Part shown: one piece after another, positions 8,384-16,575 of the stretch
How the letters are laid out: every line of letters starts with the position of its first letter
Position numbering within the stretch: position 1 is the stretch's first letter
Assembly (NCBI RefSeq): GCF_947500765.1
Contig: NZ_CANMTH010000001.1
Coordinates: 1-64,000, forward strand
Origin: an uncultured Formosa sp.
GTDB lineage: Bacteria; Bacteroidota; Bacteroidia; Flavobacteriales; Flavobacteriaceae
Length of the DNA stretch: 64,000 nucleotides
Reading direction: 5' to 3'
The notes under the pieces: generated by a model
Told to the model about the DNA's origin: nothing
What the model saw: the letters and a program-made list of their open reading frames with translations, nothing else
The model's database searches: none
Translations under genes and position numbers: made by a program

Positions 8384-8384
8384 T

Positions 8385-9026
8385 TTATCTTGTTTTTAAC
8401 CAGCCCGTAATACTTAAACGTTGCGTATTAACAGGTTTCACTTCGTGCTCTAAAATCTGACTTTCAAAAATAACAACACGGCCAGGAAACGGATAAATTA
8501 TTTTTTCGACGGCAACACCATTTTCATTCGTGTAAATAACCAATTCGCCACCATTTTCAGGTTTCCAATCTTCATCATTCAAATAACATACAAACGATAA
8601 TTTTCGCCTATCATCATTCTGAAACGTATCTAAATGCCGCTTATAAAACGTCCCTTTAGGGTAAATGGCATAATGAAACTCTTTATGTAAAAGCCCTAAA
8701 AAACAGGTTCTATTTAAATAGGTAACTAAGTCATTTATCTTATTAAAAAACAAGGTTTCTGCCGCATTTATACACTGCTCATCTATCCATAAAATCACAT
8801 CACCACGAATGGATTTTACTATCGTTTCATTTAAACGGTTTCCAATAGCAGCCTTTTTAAAAGCATCTTCTTCCGATTTTAAAAGAATTGAATCACGAAG
8901 TTTCGACACTTCATTGACATCAAAAAAATTATCTACAATACTGTATTGCTGACTCAGAAGATCATCTATAATCTTCTCGTATAACGGATGTTCAGCAACG
9001 ACCAAATCTTCGAAAAGAGCGGTCAT
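8385..9026 (-). CDS. 2-oxoglutarate/Fe(II)-dependent oxygenase, prolyl 4-hydroxylase type
   Basis: 213 residues with a double-stranded beta-helix core. The metal triad is visible as H131-x-D133 (RHLDTFQND) and H194 (ILEHEV), with R203 placed to bind 2-oxoglutarate (QRLSITGW). Family members hydroxylate prolyl or other residues, or small molecules, using O2. Bacterial homologues of this length (SM-20/PHD-like) often act on translation factors, but the substrate here is not shown. Stands alone, convergent with the small membrane gene pair, divergent from queD. Confidence 0.85.
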   Translation of the reverse strand: MTALFEDLVVAEHPLYEKIIDDLLSQQYSIVDNFFDVNEVSKLRDSILLKSEEDAFKKAAIGNRLNETIVKSIRGDVILWIDEQCINAAETLFFNKINDLVTYLNRTCFLGLLHKEFHYAIYPKGTFYKRHLDTFQNDDRRKLSFVCYLNDEDWKPENGGELVIYTNENGVAVEKIIYPFPGRVVIFESQILEHEVKPVNTQRLSITGWLKTR

Positions 9027-9138
9027 TAAAGGAATATTTTCATTTTAGTTAACGCTTTGTATTTTAAAAACTTACTTCGTTTTTAGCACAAAAAGTGCGC
9101 AAATGTAATCTAAAAACAAATTGCTTTTACAAATTCGG

Positions 9139-9146
9139 TACCTTTG
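9139..9146 (+). promoter_or_regulatory. Promoter -7 box TACCTTTG for queD
   Basis: Matches the Bacteroidota sigma-A consensus TAnnTTTG and predicts transcription starting near 9153. This places transcription downstream of the more upstream ATG (9095) and supports the start at 9167. Confidence 0.7.
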
Positions 9147-9166
9147 CACTGTTAAAAAATCAAATC

Positions 9167-9619
9167 ATGAGTAATATTCGAATTACCAAACAATTTACTT
9201 TCGAAACCGGACACGCCCTTTACGGCTACGACGGAAAATGCAAAAACGTACACGGCCACAGCTACAAACTTTCGGTTACCGTTATCGGAAAACCCATCAC
9301 AGACAACACCAACGTAAAATACGGGATGGTTATAGATTTTGGCGATTTAAAAGCTATTGTAAAACGTGAGATTGTAGATATCTTCGACCACGCCACTGTA
9401 TTTAACAAAAACACACCACATATCGAGCTGGCAAGAGAACTAGAAAAACGCGACCACAATGTACTATTGGTAGATTATCAGCCTACCAGCGAGATGATGG
9501 TTATAGATTTTGCTGCAAAAATAAAAACCTATTTACCAAGCCATATTGCATTACACTCTTTAAGGCTTCAGGAAACAGATAGTAGCTTTGCAGAATGGTA
9601 TGCAAGCGATAATTTATAG
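9167..9619 (+). CDS. queD: 6-carboxy-5,6,7,8-tetrahydropterin synthase (QueD/PTPS family)
   Basis: 150 residues from the chosen ATG. Converts 7,8-dihydroneopterin triphosphate to 6-carboxytetrahydropterin in queuosine/7-deazaguanine synthesis. Zinc ligands H16 (TFETGHAL), H29 and H31 (NVHGHSY) and catalytic C25 (DGKCK) are present, as is the C-terminal ETDSSFAEW glutamate region that binds the pterin. The frame is open from 9095, but the TACCTTTG promoter box lies between, so 9167 is preferred. The stop codon overlaps the first bases of an intergenic repeat. No other queuosine genes are nearby. Confidence 0.9.
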   Translation: MSNIRITKQFTFETGHALYGYDGKCKNVHGHSYKLSVTVIGKPITDNTNVKYGMVIDFGDLKAIVKREIVDIFDHATVFNKNTPHIELARELEKRDHNVLLVDYQPTSEMMVIDFAAKIKTYLPSHIALHSLRLQETDSSFAEWYASDNL

Positions 9620-9722
9620 GGCGTTACCCTACGCTAAGCTTCGGGTCAGGCTTTCGCAAGTCGCTTTTTAAATGCAAAAACGCATTAAAAAGAGCTCCAA
9701 CAATTGCTCTATCCTTAACGCT
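9619..9722 (+). repeat. Flavobacterial GGGCGTT...CCTTAACGC hairpin element, copy 1
   Basis: Begins GGGCGTTACCC, contains tcgggtcaggctttcg, an internal stem-loop (GCTTTTTAAATGC/GCATTAAAAAGAGC), and ends caattgctctatccttaacgc. A second copy at 22059-22145 shares both ends and the central hairpin design but not the stem sequence. I recognise this layout as a common intergenic repeat of Flavobacteriaceae; its role is unknown. Confidence 0.7.
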
Positions 9723-9757
9723 CATTCGAACCAAGAACAAACTTTTATATTTACAGC

Positions 9758-10510
9758 ATGCAAATTCCAGAAGGCAAAAAAATATACTTCTCGTCAGATA
9801 ATCATTTAGGCGCACCAACACACGAAGACTCACTACCGCGTGAGAAAAAATTTGTCGCTTGGCTAGACGAAGTTAAACACGATGCCGCAGCTATATTTTT
9901 ACTAGGCGATTTATTCGATTTTTGGTTCGAATATAAAACGGTAGTACCTAAAGGCTTTGTAAGAACTTTAGGAAAACTTGCCGAAATACGCGATTCTGGA
10001 ATTCCCGTTTACTTTTTCGTGGGTAATCACGATTTATGGATGGACGATTATTTCCAGAAAGAACTTAATATCCCAGTTTATCATAAACCTAAGGAGTTCA
10101 CCTTCAATAATAAAACCTTTTTAATAGGTCATGGAGACGGATTAGGCCCTGGAGATAAAGGCTATAAACGCATGAAAAAAGTGTTTACCAGTCCGTTTTT
10201 TCAGTGGTTATTCCGCTGGTTACATCCAGATATTGGCGTTAAAATAGCCCAATATATGTCGGTTAAAAACAAACTGATTTCTGGCGATGAAGACGCTAAA
10301 TTTTTAGGCGAATATAATGAGTGGTTGGTACAATATTGCAAACGTAAATTAGAAACCAAAGCTTACGATTATTTCGTGTTTGGTCACCGCCATTTACCTA
10401 TGGAAATCTCTTTAAACGACACCGCTAAGTACGTTAATTTAGGGGATTGGATTGGGTATTACACGTATGGAGAGTTTGATGGCGAATTGATGCATTTAAA
10501 AAAACTTTAA
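9758..10510 (+). CDS. lpxH: UDP-2,3-diacylglucosamine diphosphatase
   Basis: 250 residues, calcineurin-like metallophosphoesterase. Hydrolyses UDP-2,3-diacylglucosamine to lipid X and UMP in lipid A synthesis, peripheral at the inner membrane. Motifs in order: SSDNHLG (residues 12-18), GDLFDFW (near 49), GNHD (near 86), GHGD (near 126) and GHRH (near 210) give the di-metal ligands. Length is close to the usual 240-260. Converges with the TonB receptor gene, their stop codons overlapping by a few bases. Some family members are labelled UDP-2,3-diacylglucosamine hydrolase-like with unproven substrate. Confidence 0.88.
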   Translation: MQIPEGKKIYFSSDNHLGAPTHEDSLPREKKFVAWLDEVKHDAAAIFLLGDLFDFWFEYKTVVPKGFVRTLGKLAEIRDSGIPVYFFVGNHDLWMDDYFQKELNIPVYHKPKEFTFNNKTFLIGHGDGLGPGDKGYKRMKKVFTSPFFQWLFRWLHPDIGVKIAQYMSVKNKLISGDEDAKFLGEYNEWLVQYCKRKLETKAYDYFVFGHRHLPMEISLNDTAKYVNLGDWIGYYTYGEFDGELMHLKKL

Positions 10511-13221
10511 AGCTTATAAATTACCTTAAACATAATAATTCTAGGTAAAATAAAGGTCTTCGTATCCGATATTAGAAACGAAGAAAAGCTATTATTCTGC
10601 TTAAATTGGGTATCAAATATATTAGATGCAGAAAGTTCAAAACCCCAAGGCTGATCTTCCTTTTGGTAAAATAAAGATGCATTTAAATTATCGAATCTGT
10701 TTTTTATTCCTGCAGCATCATTTCTATACAAATCGTAGTTATAATCGGCTTTAAAAATAAAATTATCTAAAAAATCATATTCTAGTTCCACAAGAATATT
10801 ATCGTTTCCAAAGGTGGTTTCATCACCTAAAGCCGTATAAATATTAGCCGACTTTTTATAAGCTACCTTTAAATTTGGCACAGCTTTAAAAAGTGTTTCA
10901 ATTCCCAGTGTACCGGAAATATTCTTAGAATTATTTTTATTCGTTTCCTCGTTTACAATCTGGTAAAAATTAGAATAACTTAATTGCGCATCGAACGAAT
11001 ATCGGATTTTATTTATTTTTTTTGATGCACCTCCAAAAAACATAAGTTCTTGTTCTGGTTGATTAAAAAGAATAAGCGAATTGTATTGATCTATCCCATC
11101 TAATTGCGTGATATATTTTAACGTTTTTTCTTTTATGTTATAAGACAGGTTCGCATTAATATTTAAACCTTTAAATAAACTAAATTTATAATAGCTTAAC
11201 ACAAGTCTGTGGTAAAGCTCGTTTTGTAAAGTTTCATTACCTTTAAATACACTACTAAAACTAGATAATATATAATTAGTAGCTAAGTTTTTAATTGTCG
11301 GAACATCTGCATTAAGGGTATATTTAAATCCAATAGTCTCGCTGTTATTTATATCCAATTTCACATCAAATTTTGGTAACAATACTCCTTTATTATGCGT
11401 AGTTCGCTCCGATTCTTGCCCCGTTTCCCAGAAGAAAAACTGATAATACGCTGCTGGTTTAATGGTTACTTTACCAATCATGAATTTATACTCTAACCCA
11501 AAGTATGTATCAATCATATTGTATCCAAAATCGTTATTAAAACCAGCATTAGAAAAGGAATTAATTTCGCCAGTAGACAACTGCTGTAAATCGCTGCTAT
11601 AAAAATCGCTAAAAGCTAAATTTACGCCTACACTGGTGTATAAGTGATTAAAGTTATTAAGTACCCAATAGTCTTTTGCTAGCGCATTAAACGTATGCGT
11701 ATTGAGCCTAACTGTTTGCTGAATATTATAAATAGCGTCGTCTTCTAACGGTAAAATATCTTGCAGAATCTCTTGATCTGTCAACCAATTGGTAAACGGC
11801 TTATCCTTAATAAAGGTGTAATTAGCTTCTAAAGTTCCGGTATGTGCTTTCGATAATTTACGACTATAACTTAAATTTTGCCTTAGCTGTAATCCGTCTA
11901 AAGCATCTAGGGTTTGTATCTGATTGTTTTGCGATGGGTTTTCTGTTAAAATCACTCCATCACTATCTGTTGTATTTAATTTTACAAAACTTGTGTAGGT
12001 AAAATCTTCATCGAAACTCGGTTCGTAATCTAAAGTTAATTTTCCTATCAAAAACTGGTTATTTAGTTCATTTGTCTCTGTTCTATTTTCAATAAAAGAG
12101 GTATCGTTATTTAAATAATCATTACTTGTAAGAACTTCGGTTTCGGTTTTACTATTAGAAGCAATAACATAAGCACTTAAGTCTGTAGATTCACTAACGG
12201 ACTGTCTCATATTTAAAGCTCCAAATTGGTTGGTATTTGCTTTATAATCCTGAGCATCTATAAACGCAGATATATCGCTATTTTTTAAGCTACTATAGCC
12301 TCCAGAACGCTCTAGTAGTTTACTTACACCACCTTCAAACTCCATATAGTCATTAAACGTAAAACTTTTAACTCCTGTATTATTAACATCTCCAATAAAA
12401 TTAACGTTCGTTTCTGGACTGTAATAAAATAAAGTAGGATGCACAATATAACGCTCCTTAAGACCTCCTCCAGCTTCAATCTCTCCAAAAACAAACTTCT
12501 TTTTGTCTTCTTTTAAGGTAATATTCATGGCCGTTTTATCACTATCTTCCAAGCCTTTAAGCATTGCAATCTCACTATAGTTTTCTAATATTTCTATTTT
12601 ATCTACAGCATCGGCAGGAATATTATTAACAGCCAACTTACTACCGCCATTAAAAAATGCCTTATTCTCGACCATAACTTTGGTCACCTTTTTTCCGTTT
12701 GCAGTAACATTACCAGCCTTATCAACTTCTATTCCTGGCAATTTTTTAAGGACTTCTCGTAGTTTACGCTCTTCCCCAGTTACAAATTTATCGGTAAGGT
12801 AAATTATAGTATCTTTTTTTACGGTTACTGGGGGCGTGTAGTGTAATTCGACCTCATCTAATACATTTGGGTTGTCTTTGAGTTTGAAGTCTCTTACAAG
12901 CTTTGTTTTATCTGTAGTAGCTAGGTCTACAACCTTAGGTGAATATCCTAAATAACTAATGGTAACTTCGTAATTTTGATTAGCTTCTAATTTTATTTTG
13001 AATGCACCATTTTGATCTGTAATTCCAAATTGTACAGCGACCTGATCGGCTTTAGGTACCGCTAACAAATTAGCATACTCTAAAGGATTGTTAAGACTAT
13101 CTGTAACTTGACCTGAAAACGCTATGGTTTGGGCGTAAGTAGCACACCCTATTAAAACAAATAGAATTGTTACTTTTAACTTCCTAAAAAGATTAACTTT
13201 AGTCTTTAAATATGCCTCCAA
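10507..13221 (-). CDS. TonB-dependent outer-membrane receptor with CarboxypepD_reg-like N-terminus
   Basis: 904 residues. N-terminal export signal (about 1-31, ending ATYAQ), a carboxypeptidase-regulatory-like beta-sandwich (about 32-115, SGQVTDSLNNPLEYANLLAV), a plug domain (about 130-240, ITLKEDKKKFVFGEIEAG), then a large beta-barrel ending in the aromatic strand IIMFKVIYKL. Imports a ligand powered by TonB; substrate unknown. Its start overlaps the end of the GLPGLI gene by 23 bp, so they are coupled. The first 200 bp are duplicated at 14517-14745 and 16331-16514. This is the only intact receptor of the three-module array. Confidence 0.88.
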   Translation of the reverse strand: MEAYLKTKVNLFRKLKVTILFVLIGCATYAQTIAFSGQVTDSLNNPLEYANLLAVPKADQVAVQFGITDQNGAFKIKLEANQNYEVTISYLGYSPKVVDLATTDKTKLVRDFKLKDNPNVLDEVELHYTPPVTVKKDTIIYLTDKFVTGEERKLREVLKKLPGIEVDKAGNVTANGKKVTKVMVENKAFFNGGSKLAVNNIPADAVDKIEILENYSEIAMLKGLEDSDKTAMNITLKEDKKKFVFGEIEAGGGLKERYIVHPTLFYYSPETNVNFIGDVNNTGVKSFTFNDYMEFEGGVSKLLERSGGYSSLKNSDISAFIDAQDYKANTNQFGALNMRQSVSESTDLSAYVIASNSKTETEVLTSNDYLNNDTSFIENRTETNELNNQFLIGKLTLDYEPSFDEDFTYTSFVKLNTTDSDGVILTENPSQNNQIQTLDALDGLQLRQNLSYSRKLSKAHTGTLEANYTFIKDKPFTNWLTDQEILQDILPLEDDAIYNIQQTVRLNTHTFNALAKDYWVLNNFNHLYTSVGVNLAFSDFYSSDLQQLSTGEINSFSNAGFNNDFGYNMIDTYFGLEYKFMIGKVTIKPAAYYQFFFWETGQESERTTHNKGVLLPKFDVKLDINNSETIGFKYTLNADVPTIKNLATNYILSSFSSVFKGNETLQNELYHRLVLSYYKFSLFKGLNINANLSYNIKEKTLKYITQLDGIDQYNSLILFNQPEQELMFFGGASKKINKIRYSFDAQLSYSNFYQIVNEETNKNNSKNISGTLGIETLFKAVPNLKVAYKKSANIYTALGDETTFGNDNILVELEYDFLDNFIFKADYNYDLYRNDAAGIKNRFDNLNASLFYQKEDQPWGFELSASNIFDTQFKQNNSFSSFLISDTKTFILPRIIMFKVIYKL

Positions 13222-13882
13222 ATTTCTCCTTATACGCTTCTGCAGTAATTAATACCCCTTCTGGTTTTTCTATTTCAAATGCATGTTCCTTACGATTAAT
13301 AGACACTTTAGTCGCTGTAAAAACAATATGAGGGTTTTCTAAAAGCAATATTACCCCAGGAAGACCTTGATAATAACCTGGACCAAAACCAAGTGGTAGT
13401 TCTGGTGCATACCAAGCTATAGTAGGAAACTTGGTATTATTATTATTTAGTACTGCTTTAAAACATTTATACTTTCCAATTTGTTTAGATTCGTTTGTTA
13501 AAGTCCATTTATATAATCCGCTTTCTTTTTGCACCAAATAGGATTCTTGATCAGGACCTATAGTTTGTTTTAAAAACTCCTTTGTTTCTAAATTGTTATA
13601 AACCTGATTTTCAAAACCTGAAAAAATAGACGTAAGATTTATACCCGTATCTAAATCACTTCTCATAACATTCACTCCTTTAAAAAGCGATACCGATGAC
13701 GTAAAAAGCAATTCAAGATTTACATCTTTGGCAGATTTTATTAACGCTGCAGTAGTTGGATTTTTAGTTTCCTTTTTTATATAAGAAGCTGTGTAAATAA
13801 TTTTTCCATTTATGTTTTGGGCGTACAAACACGTCGTACATATTAAAGCAAAACATAATATAAGTGTTTTTAATTTTATCAT
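13199..13882 (-). CDS. GLPGLI family secreted protein (module A)
   Basis: 227 residues with an N-terminal signal peptide (MIKLKTLILCFALICTTCLYAQ). The family hallmark reads GLPGVILLLENP near residues 165-176, after IAWYAPELPLGFGPGYYQ. GLPGLI proteins are a Bacteroidota-specific periplasmic or secreted family commonly encoded next to TonB receptors; their biochemical role is unknown. Here the 3' end overlaps the receptor start. The small two-Cys gene lies 62 bp upstream. Two paralogues follow to the right (14832 and 16576), showing tandem expansion. Confidence 0.88.
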   Translation of the reverse strand: MIKLKTLILCFALICTTCLYAQNINGKIIYTASYIKKETKNPTTAALIKSAKDVNLELLFTSSVSLFKGVNVMRSDLDTGINLTSIFSGFENQVYNNLETKEFLKQTIGPDQESYLVQKESGLYKWTLTNESKQIGKYKCFKAVLNNNNTKFPTIAWYAPELPLGFGPGYYQGLPGVILLLENPHIVFTATKVSINRKEHAFEIEKPEGVLITAEAYKEKFGGIFKD

Positions 13883-13943
13883 TTTTAGTCTTTAAGAAAA
13901 GTATTGTTTGAAATAAATTCAAACAATACTTTAAACAATATTT

Positions 13944-14180
13944 TTAATGTAAACAACCTCGATACAATGCCTTATAATAACTTATGTATTCATCGAACCC
14001 CTCCCCATTTGGATCTTCATCTCTTTCCTCCGCCATATTCATTACCACTCCTCTAGCCCAGGAGGCACACTGTGAAGGAGAATTATTTTCCTCTTCTAAA
14101 ATATTTTCTTTAGTATTTTCAGCATTTGCAAAACTTCCAGAAAGCAACACTACAATAAATAAACTCAATAATTTTTTCAT
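13944..14180 (-). CDS. Small secreted two-cysteine protein (module A)
   Basis: 78 residues: signal peptide 1-20 (MKKLLSLFIVVLLSGSFANA), then a short acidic mature part with exactly two cysteines, in QCASWARGVV and near the C terminus (YRGCLH), about 38 residues apart, so one disulfide is possible. Preceded by a purine-rich stretch. It lies directly upstream of a GLPGLI gene and downstream of the palindrome at 14411. The 57-aa protein at 15663 has the same layout (signal, Cys, Ala-rich helix, aromatic segment, C-terminal Cys). Family not recognised; a secreted ligand, chaperone or partner of the GLPGLI/receptor pair are possibilities. Confidence 0.7.
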   Translation of the reverse strand: MKKLLSLFIVVLLSGSFANAENTKENILEEENNSPSQCASWARGVVMNMAEERDEDPNGEGFDEYISYYKALYRGCLH

Positions 14181-14252
14181 AATTTTTAAATTTTAATGGT
14201 TTAGTTTTAGTTTTTTTTGAAGCCTTTTTTTCTGAAGCCATTAATTATTAAA

Positions 14253-14266
14253 AACTAGCGCTAGTT
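14253..14266. promoter_or_regulatory. Perfect 14-bp palindrome AACTAGCGCTAGTT
   Basis: Lies 73 bp upstream of the small secreted protein start at 14180, between it and the 14411 palindrome. Possibly a second operator for module A; not repeated in module B. Confidence 0.35.
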
Positions 14267-14296
14267 AAGTTGCAACTGTCTATTAATAAAATTAGA

Positions 14297-14641
14297 AACG
14301 GCTTCAATTGAATCTAATACTATTTTAAGACATTCAAATTTATTGTTTACTGAAGAAAAAAAAACGATTTTATGTTAAAAAACTGAGTAATTCGTCGAAA
14401 ATAGCTTTTTTTATTACGGTAAAACCGTAATAACATCCATTTTTACAAAAATTCTATTATAGTACAATCGCTAGCAGTGGTTAAAAAATATTTCTAAAAA
14501 TTTGAAACCGTCCTATTTTGATCTGTAATTCCAAATTGTACAGCGACTTGATCGGCTTTAGGAACCGCTAACAAATTAGCATACTCTAAAGAATTATTAA
14601 GACTATCTGTAACTTAACCTGAAAACGCTATGGTTTGGGCG
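14297..14641. repeat. 345-bp direct repeat, copy 1 (partner 16111-16455)
   Basis: Covers the upstream region of module A, its palindrome, and the truncated receptor 5' end of module B. The second copy is offset by exactly 1,814 bp with no net insertion or deletion; by eye about 15 positions differ. Confidence 0.9.
14411..14433 (-). promoter_or_regulatory. Operator-like palindrome TTATTACGGT-n3-ACCGTAATAA (module A)
   Basis: 10-bp perfect arms around AAA. On the minus strand it is followed by AGCTATTTTCGACGAATT, the TTTTCGATGAA-type box shared with the other sites. It lies 231 bp upstream of the module A small protein gene. Confidence 0.6.
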
Positions 14642-14745
14642 TAATTAGAACACCCTATTAAAACAAATAGAATTGTTACTTTTAGCTTCCTGAAAATATT
14701 TAGTTTAATTCTCAAAAGAGAAAGTATGTTCTTTATTTTTACCAT
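14517..14745 (-). pseudogene. Truncated TonB receptor 5' end (module B remnant)
   Basis: Reads from ATG at 14745 (MVKIKNILSLLRIKLN...) through FRKLKVTILFVLIG and YAQTIAFSG, matching the intact receptor at 13221 nearly base for base. The next codon, CAA in the intact gene, is TAA here. Homology ends at the DQN codons and is replaced by unrelated DNA, so plug and barrel are lost. It lies downstream of the module B GLPGLI gene exactly where an intact receptor would be. Confidence 0.88.
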
Positions 14746-14831
14746 CAATTTTTGAGTTGATTCAGCTATTTCTTCGCCTTCTTCAAGAAACTTTAATGTT
14801 CAAAAATTGCGCTTTACACTAATTTTAATAC

Positions 14832-15566
14832 CTATCCCCTTAAATTAGAGATAACCTTATTCACATACGCATTGTATTCTTCTTCGGTCATTTTCTTTCC
14901 TTTCATAGGAATATTAATTTTAGGCACTTTTTCTTGTTTTTTAAGTTCAATTAAATACGTTATAATATTATTTTCTTCTACTTGAAAAATAAGCCCTGGT
15001 AACCCAAAGTAACCATCGGGCCCTGCAGGTATTGTTATTTTAGGATTATACCACGCTATAATTTCTCTCGTAATTTCCCCATCTCTTGTATTCACTGTCT
15101 TTTTTGTTGTTGCTTTATAGCACAAATCATCATTTATGGTTTTGCTTTCTTTTGTCAAAACCCACTTGTTTTCTTTTGATGATTTAAGAACTAAAATAGT
15201 TTCTCCATAATCACTGACTTCATTAACAGAAGAAAGGTTAACCATATCGTAATAATACTCTCCATGAACTCCAATAATGGAATTAGCTAATTTTTGAGAT
15301 AGTTGATCAGCATTATCTATAGAAAGCTCCCTTGTTTTGGAGTATCTAGCAATTTTAGTATTAAATACTAATTCATATTCAAATTCATCAACAACTTTAT
15401 CTATTGACTTTAAAGATTGCTTCAACTGATAGCTTATGTTTTTATTTGACTCAATATTTTCCTTAGAAACATTTATTTTCTTTTTATAAATGGCATAACC
15501 TCCTATATCTTGACTAAAAGAGACGAAGGAAAACAAAACTAAAATTGGAACTAAAATTGATTTCAT
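14832..15566 (-). CDS. GLPGLI family secreted protein (module B)
   Basis: 244 residues with signal peptide MKSILVPILVLFSFVSFSQ. The hallmark YFGLPGLIFQVEENN lies near residues 188-202, preceded by IIAWYNPKITIPAGPDG, the same order as in modules A and C. The rest (VLKSSKENKWVLTKESKTI) resembles the module A protein in the central beta-rich part. Downstream is a receptor remnant instead of an intact TonB receptor, so this copy has lost its cis partner. It may act with the module A receptor or be an orphan. Confidence 0.87.
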   Translation of the reverse strand: MKSILVPILVLFSFVSFSQDIGGYAIYKKKINVSKENIESNKNISYQLKQSLKSIDKVVDEFEYELVFNTKIARYSKTRELSIDNADQLSQKLANSIIGVHGEYYYDMVNLSSVNEVSDYGETILVLKSSKENKWVLTKESKTINDDLCYKATTKKTVNTRDGEITREIIAWYNPKITIPAGPDGYFGLPGLIFQVEENNIITYLIELKKQEKVPKINIPMKGKKMTEEEYNAYVNKVISNLRG

Positions 15567-15662
15567 AAATAATTTTAAGTTTATTATTTTTTTAGGATAA
15601 TAGCATAGATAACTGCACTTACAATTACCTATGCAAATTAAACGGCATAATTAGTCTAATTA

Positions 15663-15848
15663 CTAATTAGCTTCACAAGTATCATATACAGCAAGAAACA
15701 CATTGTGTTCATAGGCGTGTGATAATCCAAACATATCACCAATCTCTGTTGCTGCTGCATCAGCCATATCAAAGCATTTTGTACTTTCAGCAGTTGACCC
15801 TGCAAAAACGATACTTGACATTAATAAAAATGCCATAAACTTTTTTAT
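15663..15848 (-). CDS. Small secreted two-cysteine protein (module B)
   Basis: 57 residues from ATG at 15836 (MAFLLMSSIVFAGSTAESTKCFDM), 61 if translation begins at the ATA codon at 15848. The extended reading IKKFMAFLLMSSIVFA restores a proper basic n-region, so the original ATG has probably become ATA. The mature part has two cysteines (STKCFDMADAAATEI and VYDTCEAN), about 38 apart, as in the module A protein. It lies 97 bp upstream of the module B GLPGLI gene. Its expression may be weakened by the start-codon change. Family not recognised. Confidence 0.6.
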   Translation of the reverse strand: MKKFMAFLLMSSIVFAGSTAESTKCFDMADAAATEIGDMFGLSHAYEHNVFLAVYDTCEAN

Positions 15849-16330
15849 ATTAATAAAGATTAATGCTCCATTAAGGTCTAGAGCGGTTATTTTTCGACCT
15901 TTAATTGTTTACATTTTCAGAGAGTCAATTTACATTGTTCTGTTAAATTCCATAAGCTGGCTGATAATTTAATTACTCTTATTGAGCTATCAAATGACAA
16001 CCAAAAAGATTGTCTTATAAAGAAATTTACCGATTCAAAAGCATAATTTAAAATCGGCATACTGTTAAATAATTACAACATAAAAACCGTTTTAATAAGT
16101 AAAAAACTAGAACTGCTTCAATTGAAGCTAATACTATTTTAAGACATTCAAATCTATTGTTTACTGAAACAAAAAAAACAATTTTATGTTAAAAAACTGA
16201 GCAATTCATCGAAAATAGCTTTTATTATTACGGTAAAACCGTAATAACATCCATTTTTACAAAAATTCTATTATAATACAATCGCTAGCAGTGGTTAAAA
16301 AATATTTCTAAAAATTTGAAACCGTCCTAT
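15849..16330. other. Upstream region of module B
   Basis: About 480 bp without a gene. It holds the module B palindrome (16225-16247) and most of copy 2 of the 345-bp direct repeat. Between 15860 and 16110 I see only AT-rich DNA. Confidence 0.6.
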
Positions 16331-16455
16331 TTTGATCTGTAATTCCAAATTATACAGCGACTTGATCGGCTTTAGGAACCGCTAACAAATTAGCATACTC
16401 TAAAGGGTTGTTAAGACTATCTGTAACTTGACCTGAAAACGCTATGGTTTGGGCG
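16111..16455. repeat. 345-bp direct repeat, copy 2 (partner 14297-14641)
   Basis: Same content as copy 1: upstream region of module B, palindrome, and the receptor remnant of module C. The repeat ends precisely at gggcg in the receptor signal-peptide codons, where the two copies switch to different signal sequences. Confidence 0.9.
16225..16247 (-). promoter_or_regulatory. Operator-like palindrome TTATTACGGT-n3-ACCGTAATAA (module B)
   Basis: Identical in its 23 bp to the 14411 site. On the minus strand it is followed by AGCTATTTTCGATGAATT. It lies about 380 bp upstream of the module B small protein gene. Confidence 0.6.
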
Positions 16456-16514
16456 CACAAACACGTCGTACTTATTAAAGCAAAACATAATAGCAATATT
16501 ATTTTTTTAAGCAT
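16331..16514 (-). pseudogene. Truncated TonB receptor 5' end with swapped signal peptide (module C remnant)
   Basis: From ATG at 16514 it encodes a signal peptide resembling that of the module A GLPGLI protein (LLCFALISTTCLCAQ versus LILCFALICTTCLYAQ), then the receptor N terminus QTIAFSGQVTDSLNN up to VAV, where CAA has become TAA at 16350. The homology ends at the same DQN breakpoint as the module B remnant. The 54-codon frame could still be translated into a small secreted peptide, but truncation of a receptor is the simpler reading. Confidence 0.85.
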
Positions 16515-16575
16515 AGTTTTATAATTTTTATTCTAACACTAAACCAGCTATTTTAGACTTTAAAAAGTAACAATT

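Noticed and set aside
9095..9166. Longer N terminus for queD (start 9095)
   Set aside because: The TACCTTTG promoter box at 9139 would lie inside the coding region; homologues start at MSNIRITKQ.
13984..14196. Plus-strand 70-aa frame opposite the small secreted protein
   Set aside because: The minus-strand frame has a clean signal peptide and belongs to the module layout; the opposite frame has neither.
14253..14266. AACTAGCGCTAGTT as att site of a mobile element
   Set aside because: No integrase, and the sequence is not duplicated at the other end of a defined segment.
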